DNA of 64,000 nucleotides, taken from Candidatus Heimdallarchaeota archaeon. Lineage in GTDB: Archaea > Asgardarchaeota > Heimdallarchaeia > JABLTI01. Location of the stretch: assembly GCA_019058275.1 (NCBI GenBank), contig JAHLVW010000059.1, positions 1 through 64,000 of the forward strand, given 5' to 3'. The notes beneath the pieces are model-generated. The model saw only the letters and a program-made list of their open reading frames with translations, ran no database searches and was not told where the DNA came from. The position numbers and the translations under genes are program-made. Shown here piece after piece: positions 48,853-58,215 of this stretch (its first letter is position 1; each line of letters opens with the position of its first letter).

Positions 48853-49719
48853 TTACTTTGCTTCAGTAAGTTTTTCACTCAATTCCCAAAGTTCTTCTTG
48901 TAGCTGTTTATTACTTGCAATCCTAGTGGGTTCTTTTATTTTATATCGGTAGAAGTACTTCCCGGTAACTCCATCTATTTCAGGGGAAGTTGCTAAATAT
49001 ATCGCATGTTTAGCAGCCTTTTCGGAGCTATCAGCAATGAATGACGATAATTTTGCTGTGATTTTCATCATCAAACTAGTACTACCAAGATTTGTTCTTG
49101 TATAACCTGGTGAGAAAGAGGTTACTGTAACATTTGCTTTCTTTAAACGTTCAGCTAAAGTATATGTAAACATATTAATGTACAGCTTAGATTCGGAGTA
49201 TGCTTTAAAGAGAGAATATCTCCTTTTGTCAAAATTATAGTCATCTAAATGGATTTTTCGTACTGCTGCAAATGAACCCGAACTCACATTAACAATTCGG
49301 GATGGTGAGCTTGATTTTATTATCTCTAGTAATAAATTCGTCAGAAGAAAATATCCTAAGTAATTAATTGCAAATGTGCTCTCTAAACCATTTTCAGTGA
49401 GTTGTTTCTTTGGTAACATAACTCCATGATTGTTAACTAAAACATCAAGTCGTTTGTATTTTTTCATGAATTCAGATACAAAATTCCTGATGGATTTTTG
49501 AGAAGCAAAATCACATATCATCAAATCCAAAGAATCTTTCTTGGTTTCTTCCTTAGTCTCTATCAAAGCTTTTTGCCCTTTTTCTTCATTTCTTACAACC
49601 ATAACTACATGAGCATCAAGCTCTGCTAATTGTTTAGCTGTTTCTTTACCAATACCTGAATTTGCACCTGTGACAATACAAATTTTGCCTTTCATTGATT
49701 CTGAAGTCAAATTAGTCAA
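48853..49719 (-). CDS. short-chain dehydrogenase/reductase
   Basis: 288 residues. VTGANSGIGKETA is the classical SDR cofactor motif, NNHGV corresponds to NNAG, the Ser of VNVSSGSF is catalytic, and YSESKLYI is the YxxxK pair. It resembles retinol-dehydrogenase/WW-domain oxidoreductase-type SDRs that use NADP(H). The TTG start 49719 overlaps the FTR1 stop by 8 bases; ATG 49695 is an alternative and lies right before the dehydrogenase core. Substrate unknown. Confidence 0.9.
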   Translation of the reverse strand: MTNLTSESMKGKICIVTGANSGIGKETAKQLAELDAHVVMVVRNEEKGQKALIETKEETKKDSLDLMICDFASQKSIRNFVSEFMKKYKRLDVLVNNHGVMLPKKQLTENGLESTFAINYLGYFLLTNLLLEIIKSSSPSRIVNVSSGSFAAVRKIHLDDYNFDKRRYSLFKAYSESKLYINMFTYTLAERLKKANVTVTSFSPGYTRTNLGSTSLMMKITAKLSSFIADSSEKAAKHAIYLATSPEIDGVTGKYFYRYKIKEPTRIASNKQLQEELWELSEKLTEAK

Positions 49720-50650
49720 TTTCCAATGTATTCGTACCTAACTTTGTTACTGAAGGATTTATTTTCGCAGAATTTATCTTTTCAGTATCCACTGAAATGT
49801 TTTCATCCTCTATGACGTTCGACTTTCGTTTAGGTATTTTAATAGCTATGATTACTGCGATAATGACAATCATATATACAGTATAAGCAATTAACTCAAG
49901 CCATGTAGGTTTATCTTGATAACCTATAAGTGCACGCAGAAATTGTCCAAGCTGAATCGTTTTATCATTTAGAATGGAGCTTGTATCCCAAACAACATTC
50001 TGAAGAAAGAAATCTTCAGATCCAAACCAACCAAGTTCTTGAAGTTCATGTAATCCATGTGTAAACAGGCCAGCAGCAAAAATGATTAGCACTATGCTAG
50101 TAATATTAAAGAAGTGTTTCAGGCTTATTTTTTGACCAGACCAGAAAATAGCTATAGCAAGTACAACTGAAACAGCAATACCAGTTATGCCACCCAAGAT
50201 TATAGCTCCAATATTGGTTTCAGTAGCAAAAACACCCACCATAAACAACGAGGTTTCAATACCTTCTCTTAGAACAGAAATAAATGCTAATATGATTAAA
50301 CCAAAGCGATGCTCATTGCTAATTGCTAGCTCAATTTTTTCTTCTAATTCTCCTTTAATATTCTTACTAGTTTTCATCATCCAAATAATAACCCAAGTAA
50401 GAATAATCGCAGCTATTATCATTGAAAATCCTTCAATGATTTTTTCATATTGTTCAAAGCTCCCCAAAATAAAGTAAAAAATTAACCCTAAGCTAATAGA
50501 TACAATAATTGCTGATATAGTACCAATCCAAATGTCCTTTCTTAGCTCCCTTCTTTCAACTTTCTTAACGTAACCTAATAAAATTCCAATAATCAGAGCT
50601 GCTTCAATACTTTCCCTCAGAGTTATTAAGAAAGTTGCTAGACTAAACAA
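49712..50650 (-). CDS. FTR1-family iron permease
   Basis: 312 residues with seven hydrophobic segments. The two REGxE-type motifs LRESIEAALI (11-20) and LREGIETSLF (about 128-137) form the iron-translocating path. It imports ferric or ferrous iron across the cytoplasmic membrane. TTG start 50650 has GGTG upstream. Its partners (ferroxidase, EfeO-like) are absent. The 8-base overlap with the SDR gene implies co-expression. A 17-base palindrome sits just upstream. Confidence 0.9.
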   Translation of the reverse strand: MFSLATFLITLRESIEAALIIGILLGYVKKVERRELRKDIWIGTISAIIVSISLGLIFYFILGSFEQYEKIIEGFSMIIAAIILTWVIIWMMKTSKNIKGELEEKIELAISNEHRFGLIILAFISVLREGIETSLFMVGVFATETNIGAIILGGITGIAVSVVLAIAIFWSGQKISLKHFFNITSIVLIIFAAGLFTHGLHELQELGWFGSEDFFLQNVVWDTSSILNDKTIQLGQFLRALIGYQDKPTWLELIAYTVYMIVIIAVIIAIKIPKRKSNVIEDENISVDTEKINSAKINPSVTKLGTNTLEID

Positions 50651-50659
50651 AACTAAACA

Positions 50660-50676
50660 CCTTATATAGTATAAGG
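50660..50676. promoter_or_regulatory. candidate operator in front of the FTR1 iron permease gene
   Basis: CCTTATA-TAG-TATAAGG, a perfect 7-bp inverted repeat, lies 10-26 bases before the FTR1 start. Its position just before an iron transporter suggests a site for an iron-responsive repressor such as a DtxR/MDR1-type protein. No such regulator is in the window, and the sequence is not a textbook DtxR box. Confidence 0.4.
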
Positions 50677-50817
50677 AAGTTATATCTTAAATTAACCAGC
50701 ATTTCAAAAATGTAGTTTCTTTTATTAAAAAATAAATAAACTAAAGTTAGTTGTTTTCTGAACGGACATTATTTGGCAATTTCTTCAGATAGTTGCACAT
50801 AGCTAAAACAACATGGG

Positions 50818-50997
50818 ATGTCTGCAATCATCAGAGGACTAACAAGAAATACAATCAAAGCAGTTCTAACAAGTATAAAAATAACTCCAGAATCTAAGCT
50901 TCAATATTTATCTCTCCGAGTTTACAAGCAGGATATAAGATATAGCTCTGAAAAATATATTCATAATTTTTTAATTAATTTCAAGAACAGAAAATGA
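50818..50997 (+). CDS. short basic open frame in 50651-51007, doubtful
   Basis: ATG to TGA, 59 residues, basic (MSAIIRGLTRNTIKAVLTSI at the start). It lies within a 357-base stretch that otherwise holds only the FTR1 upstream region and its palindrome. No ribosome binding site is clear and I recognise no family. It may be a decayed gene fragment or chance. Confidence 0.2.
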   Translation: MSAIIRGLTRNTIKAVLTSIKITPESKLQYLSLRVYKQDIRYSSEKYIHNFLINFKNRK

Positions 50998-51007
50998 GGT
51001 TTAGTCG

Positions 51008-51670
51008 TTAAATTTTCATAAGATTCTGGAGAAATTTTCTTCGCTCAGGAACTGGCAATGGTTCAAGCAAGATGTCTACAAAAAAACCCGCTCTTCGAAA
51101 AATAGCTAACATATTGGCTAGGGCTCGATGATAGTATTTAAAAGTATAAGGTTTCCCATTAATGGTCCATGTTTCCTCATAAAGTTCTTTTTTAAAGTAA
51201 TTTGGTCTATTATGCCACTTCCAATCTGCATGAGGATGATGGGTAGAGATAATTATTGAACCATTGTTTCTAAGAACTCGATGAAATTCATCAAACACAG
51301 GCAACCAATTACTAATATAATGCAAGACAAGTGAAGCAATGATAACATCAATGGAATCTGTTTCTACAAAATCTAGAGGTTTTGATACATCAGCAACAAA
51401 AACCTTAGCTTTAGAACCTAGACGTTTTTTCGTATATTCAATCATTTTTTCACTAATATCAATAGCTATGATCTTTGCTCTTTGGTCAACTAGCCATTCA
51501 GTTAATGCTCCACCAGCACATCCAACTTCTAAAATCGTTTTGTCTTTAACTTCAAATGTCAATGATTTAATTGCTGGACGATCGTAATATACATAGTGAA
51601 CTTGTTTTTCACTTTTGAGAATATAGGCTTCACTCATGTTGTTATATTCTTTAGCAGGATCATTTTTCAT
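51008..51670 (-). CDS. class I SAM-dependent methyltransferase
   Basis: 220 residues. ILEVGCAGGALTEWL is motif I, IIAIDISEKMIEYTKKRL motif II, SIDVIIASLVLHYISNW motif IV, and LRNNGSIIISTHHPH motif V. It is of the UbiE/COQ5 type and modifies a small molecule. ATG 51670 is the start. Substrate unknown; no pathway neighbour is evident. Confidence 0.88.
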   Translation of the reverse strand: MKNDPAKEYNNMSEAYILKSEKQVHYVYYDRPAIKSLTFEVKDKTILEVGCAGGALTEWLVDQRAKIIAIDISEKMIEYTKKRLGSKAKVFVADVSKPLDFVETDSIDVIIASLVLHYISNWLPVFDEFHRVLRNNGSIIISTHHPHADWKWHNRPNYFKKELYEETWTINGKPYTFKYYHRALANMLAIFRRAGFFVDILLEPLPVPERRKFLQNLMKI

Positions 51671-51801
51671 AAGTTATTACTATTGTAGGTTCTAAAAAGT
51701 TCTTCTGCTGTTAAGTAAAAAGAAATTCATCAACTCATTCCTTATTTTGATTAATAAGTTTATTATGTGTGAAGATAAATGAAATAATATGTGTGAGAAA
51801 A

Positions 51802-53319
51802 ATGAGTTATGTTGAGAAGTCTGTTTATAGGTATTTACGAAGAATTGTTACTTCAGGTATTAAAGCACTTTTTACTCGAAAATTCCTAATTTACACAATA
51901 TTCTTTCTAGTAGTTATACTAACATCTACAATCACAGCATTAATGAGCAATCCAGATATTAATCTAACAATTTTTGGCATTCCCCCTGAAGATATGATTA
52001 ATTATATCTTTTATTTCGAATTAGCATTCGCTTTAGCATATATTCTAGTTGGTCTATTTTTGGCAAAAACACCCACCTATTTGCATATTCTTTTTGTATT
52101 AATAATAGCTGGAGGTTTAACTACTGGATTCTATTATATTGATAATATTGTAGTGATTGCCATTGTTGGGTTTGTAATGTTTGTTTTATGGATGCTAATA
52201 ACTATAGTTTCAACATATTCATTTAGCAAGAATCTATTTGGTAGCAGAATAACTGGAAGCATTTTATTCATGGGAAAAAAGGAAGGAGAAAGTGCTCTAT
52301 TCTCAGGTATTTTAACGCCACTAATCCTTGGTTGTATCGGATTAGATGGTTACATTCTATATCAAGGAATTGTAATGCCTTCTTGGCTATACATTTCAAC
52401 AGGATCTGTTGGAATAATAATGGGAGCATTTATTATCTTAGTGATTTGGCGATTGGCAAGAAAAAATGATGTTTACTATACCATTCTTTCCTTTTTCTAC
52501 ATTTTAACGAACACTCATGCAATTCAATTAGTTATTAGATTAGTAAAAGGAGATACTAATTACATAGCATGGTTAAATATTATAATTTCAGCCTTTTTCC
52601 TTTTGAACAGCATTTCAAAGTATTATCGGAAAGTAGAGAAGCTAGATGCTGACTTTCTTCCAAGACAAAATCTGGATGAAATAGTAGAAGAGCCAACTAA
52701 AAAGAAGAAATGGAGAAGAAAGGAAAGTGAACTAATTAAAGAGGAATTCTTCATTAGTGATGTTTTTAAATTTATTTCAGATCGAGGGGTAATAATGGGA
52801 ATTCTAGGTTTTGCGTTGGCTTATCATAGCATGATACTTCAAATAGGCTTTAACAGAGAGAATATCTCAGCAATCTTTGATATGATACCTGGTGGAATAG
52901 TACAAACTGCACATAGCATATCATTACTGTTTGCAGTAATAGTAGTAATTTTCAGCATTATCCTATATTACTCCAGCAATCGATTTAGAAATTATACCTC
53001 TCCAAAGATTTTCCGGTTGAATTTTCTCCCTCCATATGAAGATGTAGAGAGATTCGTCGTAGATGCAAGATCAGGCAATATCAATTGGACAATGTTTGCA
53101 CGAGATGCAACTATAAATCTAGCAAAGAAAGGATTAAGTGCTACAACAAGAATTAGTGTTTCAGCCAAAGAGCAATCAATAGATCTAGCTAAGAAGGGTA
53201 TTGATATAGTAAAGACCAAGGCTTCTACAACTATTGAGAAAGCAAAGAAATGGGGTCAAAAATTTATAAGTAGCTCAGATGAAACACATAAGGAAGAACA
53301 TGAAGAAGATGACTTTTAA
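51802..53319 (+). CDS. polytopic membrane protein, about 10-11 segments
   Basis: About 505 residues from ATG 51802, preceded by GTGAG; an upstream in-frame GTG at 51769 is rejected. Hydrophobic segments are spread from residue 30 to 285 and again at 335-405, separated by a basic cytoplasmic loop (KKKWRRKESE). The C-terminal 90 residues form amphipathic Lys-rich helices (DLAKKGIDIVKTKASTTIEKA). I do not recognise the family. It could be a channel or scaffold. Confidence 0.65.
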   Translation: MSYVEKSVYRYLRRIVTSGIKALFTRKFLIYTIFFLVVILTSTITALMSNPDINLTIFGIPPEDMINYIFYFELAFALAYILVGLFLAKTPTYLHILFVLIIAGGLTTGFYYIDNIVVIAIVGFVMFVLWMLITIVSTYSFSKNLFGSRITGSILFMGKKEGESALFSGILTPLILGCIGLDGYILYQGIVMPSWLYISTGSVGIIMGAFIILVIWRLARKNDVYYTILSFFYILTNTHAIQLVIRLVKGDTNYIAWLNIIISAFFLLNSISKYYRKVEKLDADFLPRQNLDEIVEEPTKKKKWRRKESELIKEEFFISDVFKFISDRGVIMGILGFALAYHSMILQIGFNRENISAIFDMIPGGIVQTAHSISLLFAVIVVIFSIILYYSSNRFRNYTSPKIFRLNFLPPYEDVERFVVDARSGNINWTMFARDATINLAKKGLSATTRISVSAKEQSIDLAKKGIDIVKTKASTTIEKAKKWGQKFISSSDETHKEEHEEDDF

Positions 53320-53345
53320 TTAAAATCTTTTAGGAATCGAAAAAA

Positions 53346-54335
53346 ATGAAAGTTTTAGTTATCCGATCAAGATTAGCTGAATTGTTAGAGAAACAAGAAA
53401 ATTTGCTCCCAGATAGCATTGAATTTGTTGTACCTGAAATTGGAGATGAGAAGGAATTAGTACAGCTAGCTAAGGATGTAGAGATAATAGTTTGTACTCG
53501 AATCTCTGAAGATGTTGTTAAAGCAGCAAAGAAGCTAAAATTCATTCAAAAAACTGGAGCAGGTGTAGATGCCATACCTTTCAATGTTATTCCTGAAGAT
53601 GTTTATGTAGCAAATACATCAGGGGCTAATCCTAGACCAATGGCTGAGGGAGCAATTGGTATGATTTTTGCACTAGCAAAGAAAATAGTTTATCGTCATA
53701 ATCTCTTTCCAGAAAGAAGTGCTGAAAGAGGAGTTGAACTATATGGTAAAAAAGTAGGAATAATTGGATTAGGAGCAATTGGAGTGGAGGTTGCTAAAAA
53801 ATTACAAGCCTTTGGTATGAACATTCTTGCAATTAAAAGACAACCAGAAAAGGAGTTAAAGGAAGAATTAAAGTTAGAATACTTAGGTAGTCCTGATGAT
53901 CTAAACCACGTTTTAAGAGAATCTGATTTTGTAGTTGTAACTACACCACTTACACCAGCTACTCGAGGTATGATTGGAGCGCAAGAGCTTGGCTTGATGA
54001 AACCCACTGCTTATATTGTGAATATTGCTCGTGCAGCGATCATTCAAGAAGAACCGCTATACAATGCTTTGAAAGAAAATCAAATTGCAGGAGCAGCACT
54101 AGATGTCTGGTGGATACCACATTGGTGGGATCCAAAATGGAAACCAGAAATTGATAAACCTTCAAGATATCCCATTTGGGAATTACCGAATGTTATAGTA
54201 ACTCCTCATAATATTGGTTTCACAAAAGACTCAGCAAAATCTGGAGTATCAGTACGAATAATGGCAGAAAATATCGGTCGTATTGCTGAAGGAAAGGTAC
54301 CTATTAAACTTGTAGATAAGGAACATGAGTATTGA
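53346..54335 (+). CDS. D-isomer-specific 2-hydroxyacid dehydrogenase
   Basis: 329 residues. The Rossmann motif GKKVGIIGLGAIGVEVAKKL is at about 136-155, with NIARAAII carrying the substrate-binding Arg and TPHNIGF the catalytic His. KTGAGVDAIPF is typical of the family. It reduces 2-keto acids or oxidises D-2-hydroxy acids (for example glyoxylate or phosphoglycerate types). ATG 53346 follows the membrane protein gene by 27 bases, so they may be co-transcribed. Confidence 0.92.
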   Translation: MKVLVIRSRLAELLEKQENLLPDSIEFVVPEIGDEKELVQLAKDVEIIVCTRISEDVVKAAKKLKFIQKTGAGVDAIPFNVIPEDVYVANTSGANPRPMAEGAIGMIFALAKKIVYRHNLFPERSAERGVELYGKKVGIIGLGAIGVEVAKKLQAFGMNILAIKRQPEKELKEELKLEYLGSPDDLNHVLRESDFVVVTTPLTPATRGMIGAQELGLMKPTAYIVNIARAAIIQEEPLYNALKENQIAGAALDVWWIPHWWDPKWKPEIDKPSRYPIWELPNVIVTPHNIGFTKDSAKSGVSVRIMAENIGRIAEGKVPIKLVDKEHEY

Positions 54336-54404
54336 TGACTTTATTGGAAAGTGTTTATTTTTTTTCCCCTTTATTCAAAACAAAATGGGAAATACTTGGT
54401 TCTT

Positions 54405-54953
54405 CTACACAGAACTGACAATAGATTGACCAAGAGTAATTGCTTCATCCTTAAAATCTTCAAGTTTAGTTAAAGCACCAATCTCCAATACACCACTAGC
54501 AATTATTTTTCCCTTGTAAATCATTTTTCTATCATTGACTAGTTTCATTAATATATTTAGCATACAATTCAAAGTTTGATCGGTTTTTGATTCTGTTATT
54601 ATAGCAAAAACAACTCCTGTGTTTTCAAAAACCCCTTTTTCAGTAAGAACAACTCTGTCAAGAATTAATTTTAGAAAGGATGAAGTAAACCAATTACTGA
54701 TAGGTGTTCCAAAAACAATATTTTTAGCTTTTAAACCAGCATCTAATACAATGTTAATATCATCATTTAATATACAATTATCAGATTTCGTGCATCTAAG
54801 ACAATTAATGCATGGCCTAATGTTTAAATTGCTCAAAAGAATGTTTTCAACTTCCCCACCCATGTTTAGTACACCTTTCTCAATATAAGACAATAATGTG
54901 GTAGTGTTACCATCTATTCTAGGGCTGCCATTTAAAATTAGAACCTTAGACAT
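54405..54953 (-). CDS. flavodoxin-like NAD(P)H/FMN reductase, iron-sulfur-type Cys motif
   Basis: 182 residues. LNGSPRIDGNTTTLLSYI is the FMN phosphate loop of multimeric flavodoxin WrbA / iron-sulfur flavoprotein types. CINCLRCTKSDNC gives four cysteines with the compact spacing of iron-sulfur flavoproteins (Isf), which bind a 4Fe-4S cluster. FGTPISNWFTSSFLKLILDR is the second FMN loop. GGAGGG precedes ATG 54953. It probably carries electrons or acts in oxygen or peroxide defence. Confidence 0.85.
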   Translation of the reverse strand: MSKVLILNGSPRIDGNTTTLLSYIEKGVLNMGGEVENILLSNLNIRPCINCLRCTKSDNCILNDDINIVLDAGLKAKNIVFGTPISNWFTSSFLKLILDRVVLTEKGVFENTGVVFAIITESKTDQTLNCMLNILMKLVNDRKMIYKGKIIASGVLEIGALTKLEDFKDEAITLGQSIVSSV

Positions 54954-55034
54954 TTATTACCCTCCATTATAATATAGGTAAAACAACTATGAAAACATTC
55001 TTCAAAAAAGATAAGAAAGGAGAATTATCTTTCT

Positions 55035-56111
55035 CTATTCCTCTGATTTTTCAACGATCTTTTTTCTTGTTAGTTTTTCTTTTAATTCATCCCTTTTTGA
55101 GATTATTCCAGCCTTTATTTCATCTGATTTATCATAAAGCGAATCTTTCAGAGCTTTTGAGGTTTCGCTAATGTTTACTTTTATTCGCTCTTTTGCTTTT
55201 AATCCTTCTTCAGGAACTACTGCTTCTAGGAAATTAATTGCACTAGAATGAACGTCACAAGGGTGAGAATATTTCTCAGAATTTGGTTTAAACCCATCAG
55301 TCCTTAACCAATCTTTTGCTTTTTTATAAGCTTCATTAATTAAATAATTCGATTTCGAAAAATCATGTGGACGAACATCAATACATTCTGGTGGAGGTAC
55401 TATCACCAACTCAACTTTATTTTTGTAGATCTGGATATCAGTTGCGAGCTGTCGATTAAGGAGATAAATGAAGCTTCGAATAAGTATTTCCATAACATTT
55501 TTTGGGTCTTGATCAGCAGAAGGAACACCAATTGGAAAAATTACCACACATTCAGCACCTAATTTTACAGCTGTTGAGATTGGTGTATTATTAACTAATG
55601 CTCCATCAACCATTGCACGATCTTCCATATGTTGTGGTGGGAATACTCCGGGTATTCCAACACTTGCCATCAAAGCTTCTATCAAAAGTCCCTTATCAAA
55701 AACGACTTCTTCGCTACATTTGATGTCAGTACTAATAATATATAATGGAAGTTTTGTTTCTTCTATTCGCTCAAATGGAATCTTCTCGGTAATTAGCTTG
55801 CGTAAATTCTTAGGCGACACTAAATAATGACCAAAAGTAGAAAGACTTACAACAGGAGTGATTGGAGATGGTGTAAAAACGTTCCATACTTTGATATTAC
55901 GCCAAATCTAATCGATGACTTCTACACCTTCAAAAGTTGGATTGTAAGCATACATTGCACTAATTAAACTACCTACTAATGTTCCTAAAACTAAATCTGT
56001 TTGTATTTTTTGTTCTACTAAAGCCTTTAAAGCACCTAATTCCACTGCACCTAAACTAGCTCCTCCTGAAAAAACAAAAGCAGTCTTTGGGTTATTCGAA
56101 CGTTCTTTCAT
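55035..56111 (-). pseudogene. broken patatin-like phospholipase
   Basis: ATG 56111 starts a patatin domain with the oxyanion loop FSGGASLGAVELGAL, but the nucleophile elbow reads GTLVGS instead of GTSVGS: Ser is replaced by Leu (TTA against TCA). An in-frame TAG at 55908-55910 (after VEVID, before IWRNIKVW) then breaks the frame, which continues unshifted to 55035 and contains the catalytic Asp in MVDGALVNN. The gene lost both its nucleophile and its continuity, so it is not a working phospholipase. It is the first of three adjacent broken genes. Confidence 0.88.
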
Positions 56112-56222
56112 AAAAATTAATTTGGATTGATTATTTAATAAGATTCTTTCAAATTTTTCATTTAGTGAGATAAATTAAGAGCAGTTATATTCATATAAAC
56201 AACTCCTTTATCAAGGAAGGAA

Positions 56223-56937
56223 TCATTTCATTACATCTTTAGATGAAAATTGAGACCAAACTTTGGCTTTACCAGCTTTTATCTTTTTGAACTCAGGTAA
56301 ATATCTAAGCAGAATGATAACTAAGATTCCAAATCCATAAAGAATTGTAAAGGGTATACCAAAACCAGAATTATCCAAAAGATATGGATGAGGTATGGGC
56401 TGTATAATCTGAGAGCTAGGACCAATCAAATCAATTATGAAGAACAAGGGGGAAATGAATGAAACACCCCAAACTGATCCAAATCCTGCGTAACCGGATA
56501 GTAGGCTCAGTAGTGTTATTAGAATTGGGAAGATGAAAGGACCAAAGGGCCAATAGAAAAATAATAAAGTACCACCCATTGTAGCTAATCCTTTTCCACC
56601 TTTAAAACCTAAATAAGGCATCCAACAATGACTAGCAACAGCCAGCTAAAGCTGTTTAAACAACTAGATAATCTATGTATGGATGATCATAAAAAAGTGC
56701 AAATTCAACTATTACACAAGCAATAGCACCTTTCATAAAATCAATTGCACCATTTAATAATCCCCATGGCCAAAAACCTGCAGCTCGGATAACATTTCTA
56801 GTACTAACAGAACCCGATCCAAATTCACGTGGATCAATTTTCTTAACAGCTTTACAGATAATAAATGCAGTTGGAAAGCCACCTAAAACTATACCAATTA
56901 ATGGTGCTACAAAAAATTGCCAAACGACTGTTGCCAT
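56223..56937 (-). pseudogene. broken second PlsY-like acyltransferase
   Basis: Homologous to the intact gene at 40574-41308. The first half (from 56937) holds FGSGSVSTRNVIRAAG and reaches an in-frame TAA at 56656-56658. A frame change a few codons later, just before SHCWMPYLGFKGGKGLATM, leads into the second half (to 56223). Two lesions, one stop and one frameshift, in about 25 bases. The motif-2 histidine is kept (SHCWMP), so decay seems recent. It lies between the broken patatin and broken DegV genes. Confidence 0.88.
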
Positions 56938-56957
56938 TGATTATTCCTCGCATTACC

Positions 56958-57856
56958 TTAAAGTTGTTTTTTTGCATCTAGTAACCAATTTTTGTCAAAT
57001 GATCCAATATATCCGAAAGTTAAGGCTTTTTTACCAACAAAATTAGCAACAATTGCTCCTGTTTCTTGAATTATAATTTTCATTTTTCTAGAATTATTTT
57101 CTTCAAGATGCTTTGCTATAATTTCTGCTGCTTCAGGCCAACGACTATGTCCAATGAAAATATGATTAGCATCATCGATTAGATTATCAAGAACGTGACA
57201 ACCATATTTCTTCATTTGATTAATGATGTGTTGATCATTTGCACGAATTTTGTCTTGAATTGAAACTTGCCCATCAACAAATTAAACAATGGGTTTTATT
57301 TTGAAGAAATCCACTAGATATTTCTTTGTTTTTGGTACCCTGCCAGTTCGCACTAAATTTTCGAGTGTAAACATAATCCCTGCGTAGTTAACATGCTCTA
57401 TCCATTCTTTGATTTTTATATTTAATTCTTCAAATGAACATCCATTTTCTATTAGCAATAAAGATTCTAAAACTAAAGCAGCTAAAGCAACACCGGTTAC
57501 CTTGGAATCATAAATTCGGATATTCTTATCTGGAAAATTTTGATTAATAACAATTTGTGAGCTAGGAGCAATAGGTGAAAGATGTTTTGAGAGAAATATT
57601 CCAATTACAGAATCGGCTTCTTGTAAAGCTGTCTCAAAAATTTATGAATTAAACCAGGTGAAGGTGTTGATGTTGTTGGGAGCTCTGATTCAGCTCGGGT
57701 ATAATATTCATCTAATGATAATTCACCAGTTACACCGCAAGAAGAAAACACTTTGTCTGGAAAAATAACTTTAGTAGGAATAATAGTAAGGTTAAATTTT
57801 TCTATATATTCTTTTGGCAAATCACAAGTATCATCCGTTACGATAGCTATTGTCAT
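56958..57856 (-). pseudogene. broken DegV-family fatty-acid-binding protein
   Basis: The 5' part (57856) begins IAIVTDDTCDLPKEYIEKF, a DegV start. Around 57640 the frame shifts (LIHKF then KKPIL instead of an in-frame continuation), and the next frame encodes SVIGIFLSKHLSPIAPSSQ and VTGVALAALVLE. An in-frame TAA at about 57283-57285 (KPIV-stop-FVDGQVS) breaks it again before the C-terminal part ends at 56958. DegV proteins bind fatty acids for a kinase-dependent incorporation route in bacteria. Two lesions make this inactive. Confidence 0.85.
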
Positions 57857-58215
57857 GAGAGTAATTCTCCTAATTGTTGGAAATAATTAAAAACAATCTA
57901 AGATCGATTAGATTAATTATTTAATAATAAAAAAAGCATATAAAAATTGCTTCTATAATCATTATTTAATCTTGTACTAATAGGAATAAAAATGTGATAC
58001 TCATAACGAAAATTGATTTCGATTCAACGACCACTGAACAGATTATTATCTTACTTATTCAAAAAATACTTCTCAATTTAATATATACAAAGTTGTCTCA
58101 TAACCTAATTTTGTTAATCACAATCCAATCTGCAAATTTGGATTTATAGAATTAAATTATGAGTATATTTTCTTTATATTCTACAAATCCAGAGTTAAAT
58201 AATGATTTATTATGA
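57857..58215. other. AT-rich intergenic region between DegV remnant and surface protein gene
   Basis: About 360 bases with no open frame of interest, no hairpin-rich RNA and no clear repeat. It must contain the promoter of the downstream LVIVD protein and the former DegV promoter. I see nothing else in it. Confidence 0.5.

Noticed and set aside
54989-55171. 60-codon plus-strand frame overlapping the patatin 3' end
   Set aside because: Antisense to the patatin remnant, Phe/Leu-rich, no ribosome site; a shadow frame.
55908-55910. TAG as a recoded sense codon (for example pyrrolysine) in the patatin gene
   Set aside because: TAG is used as a normal stop in this window (uvrA and radB both end in TAG), the gene also lost its nucleophile, and neighbouring genes carry TAA and frameshifts. 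Decay explains it better.
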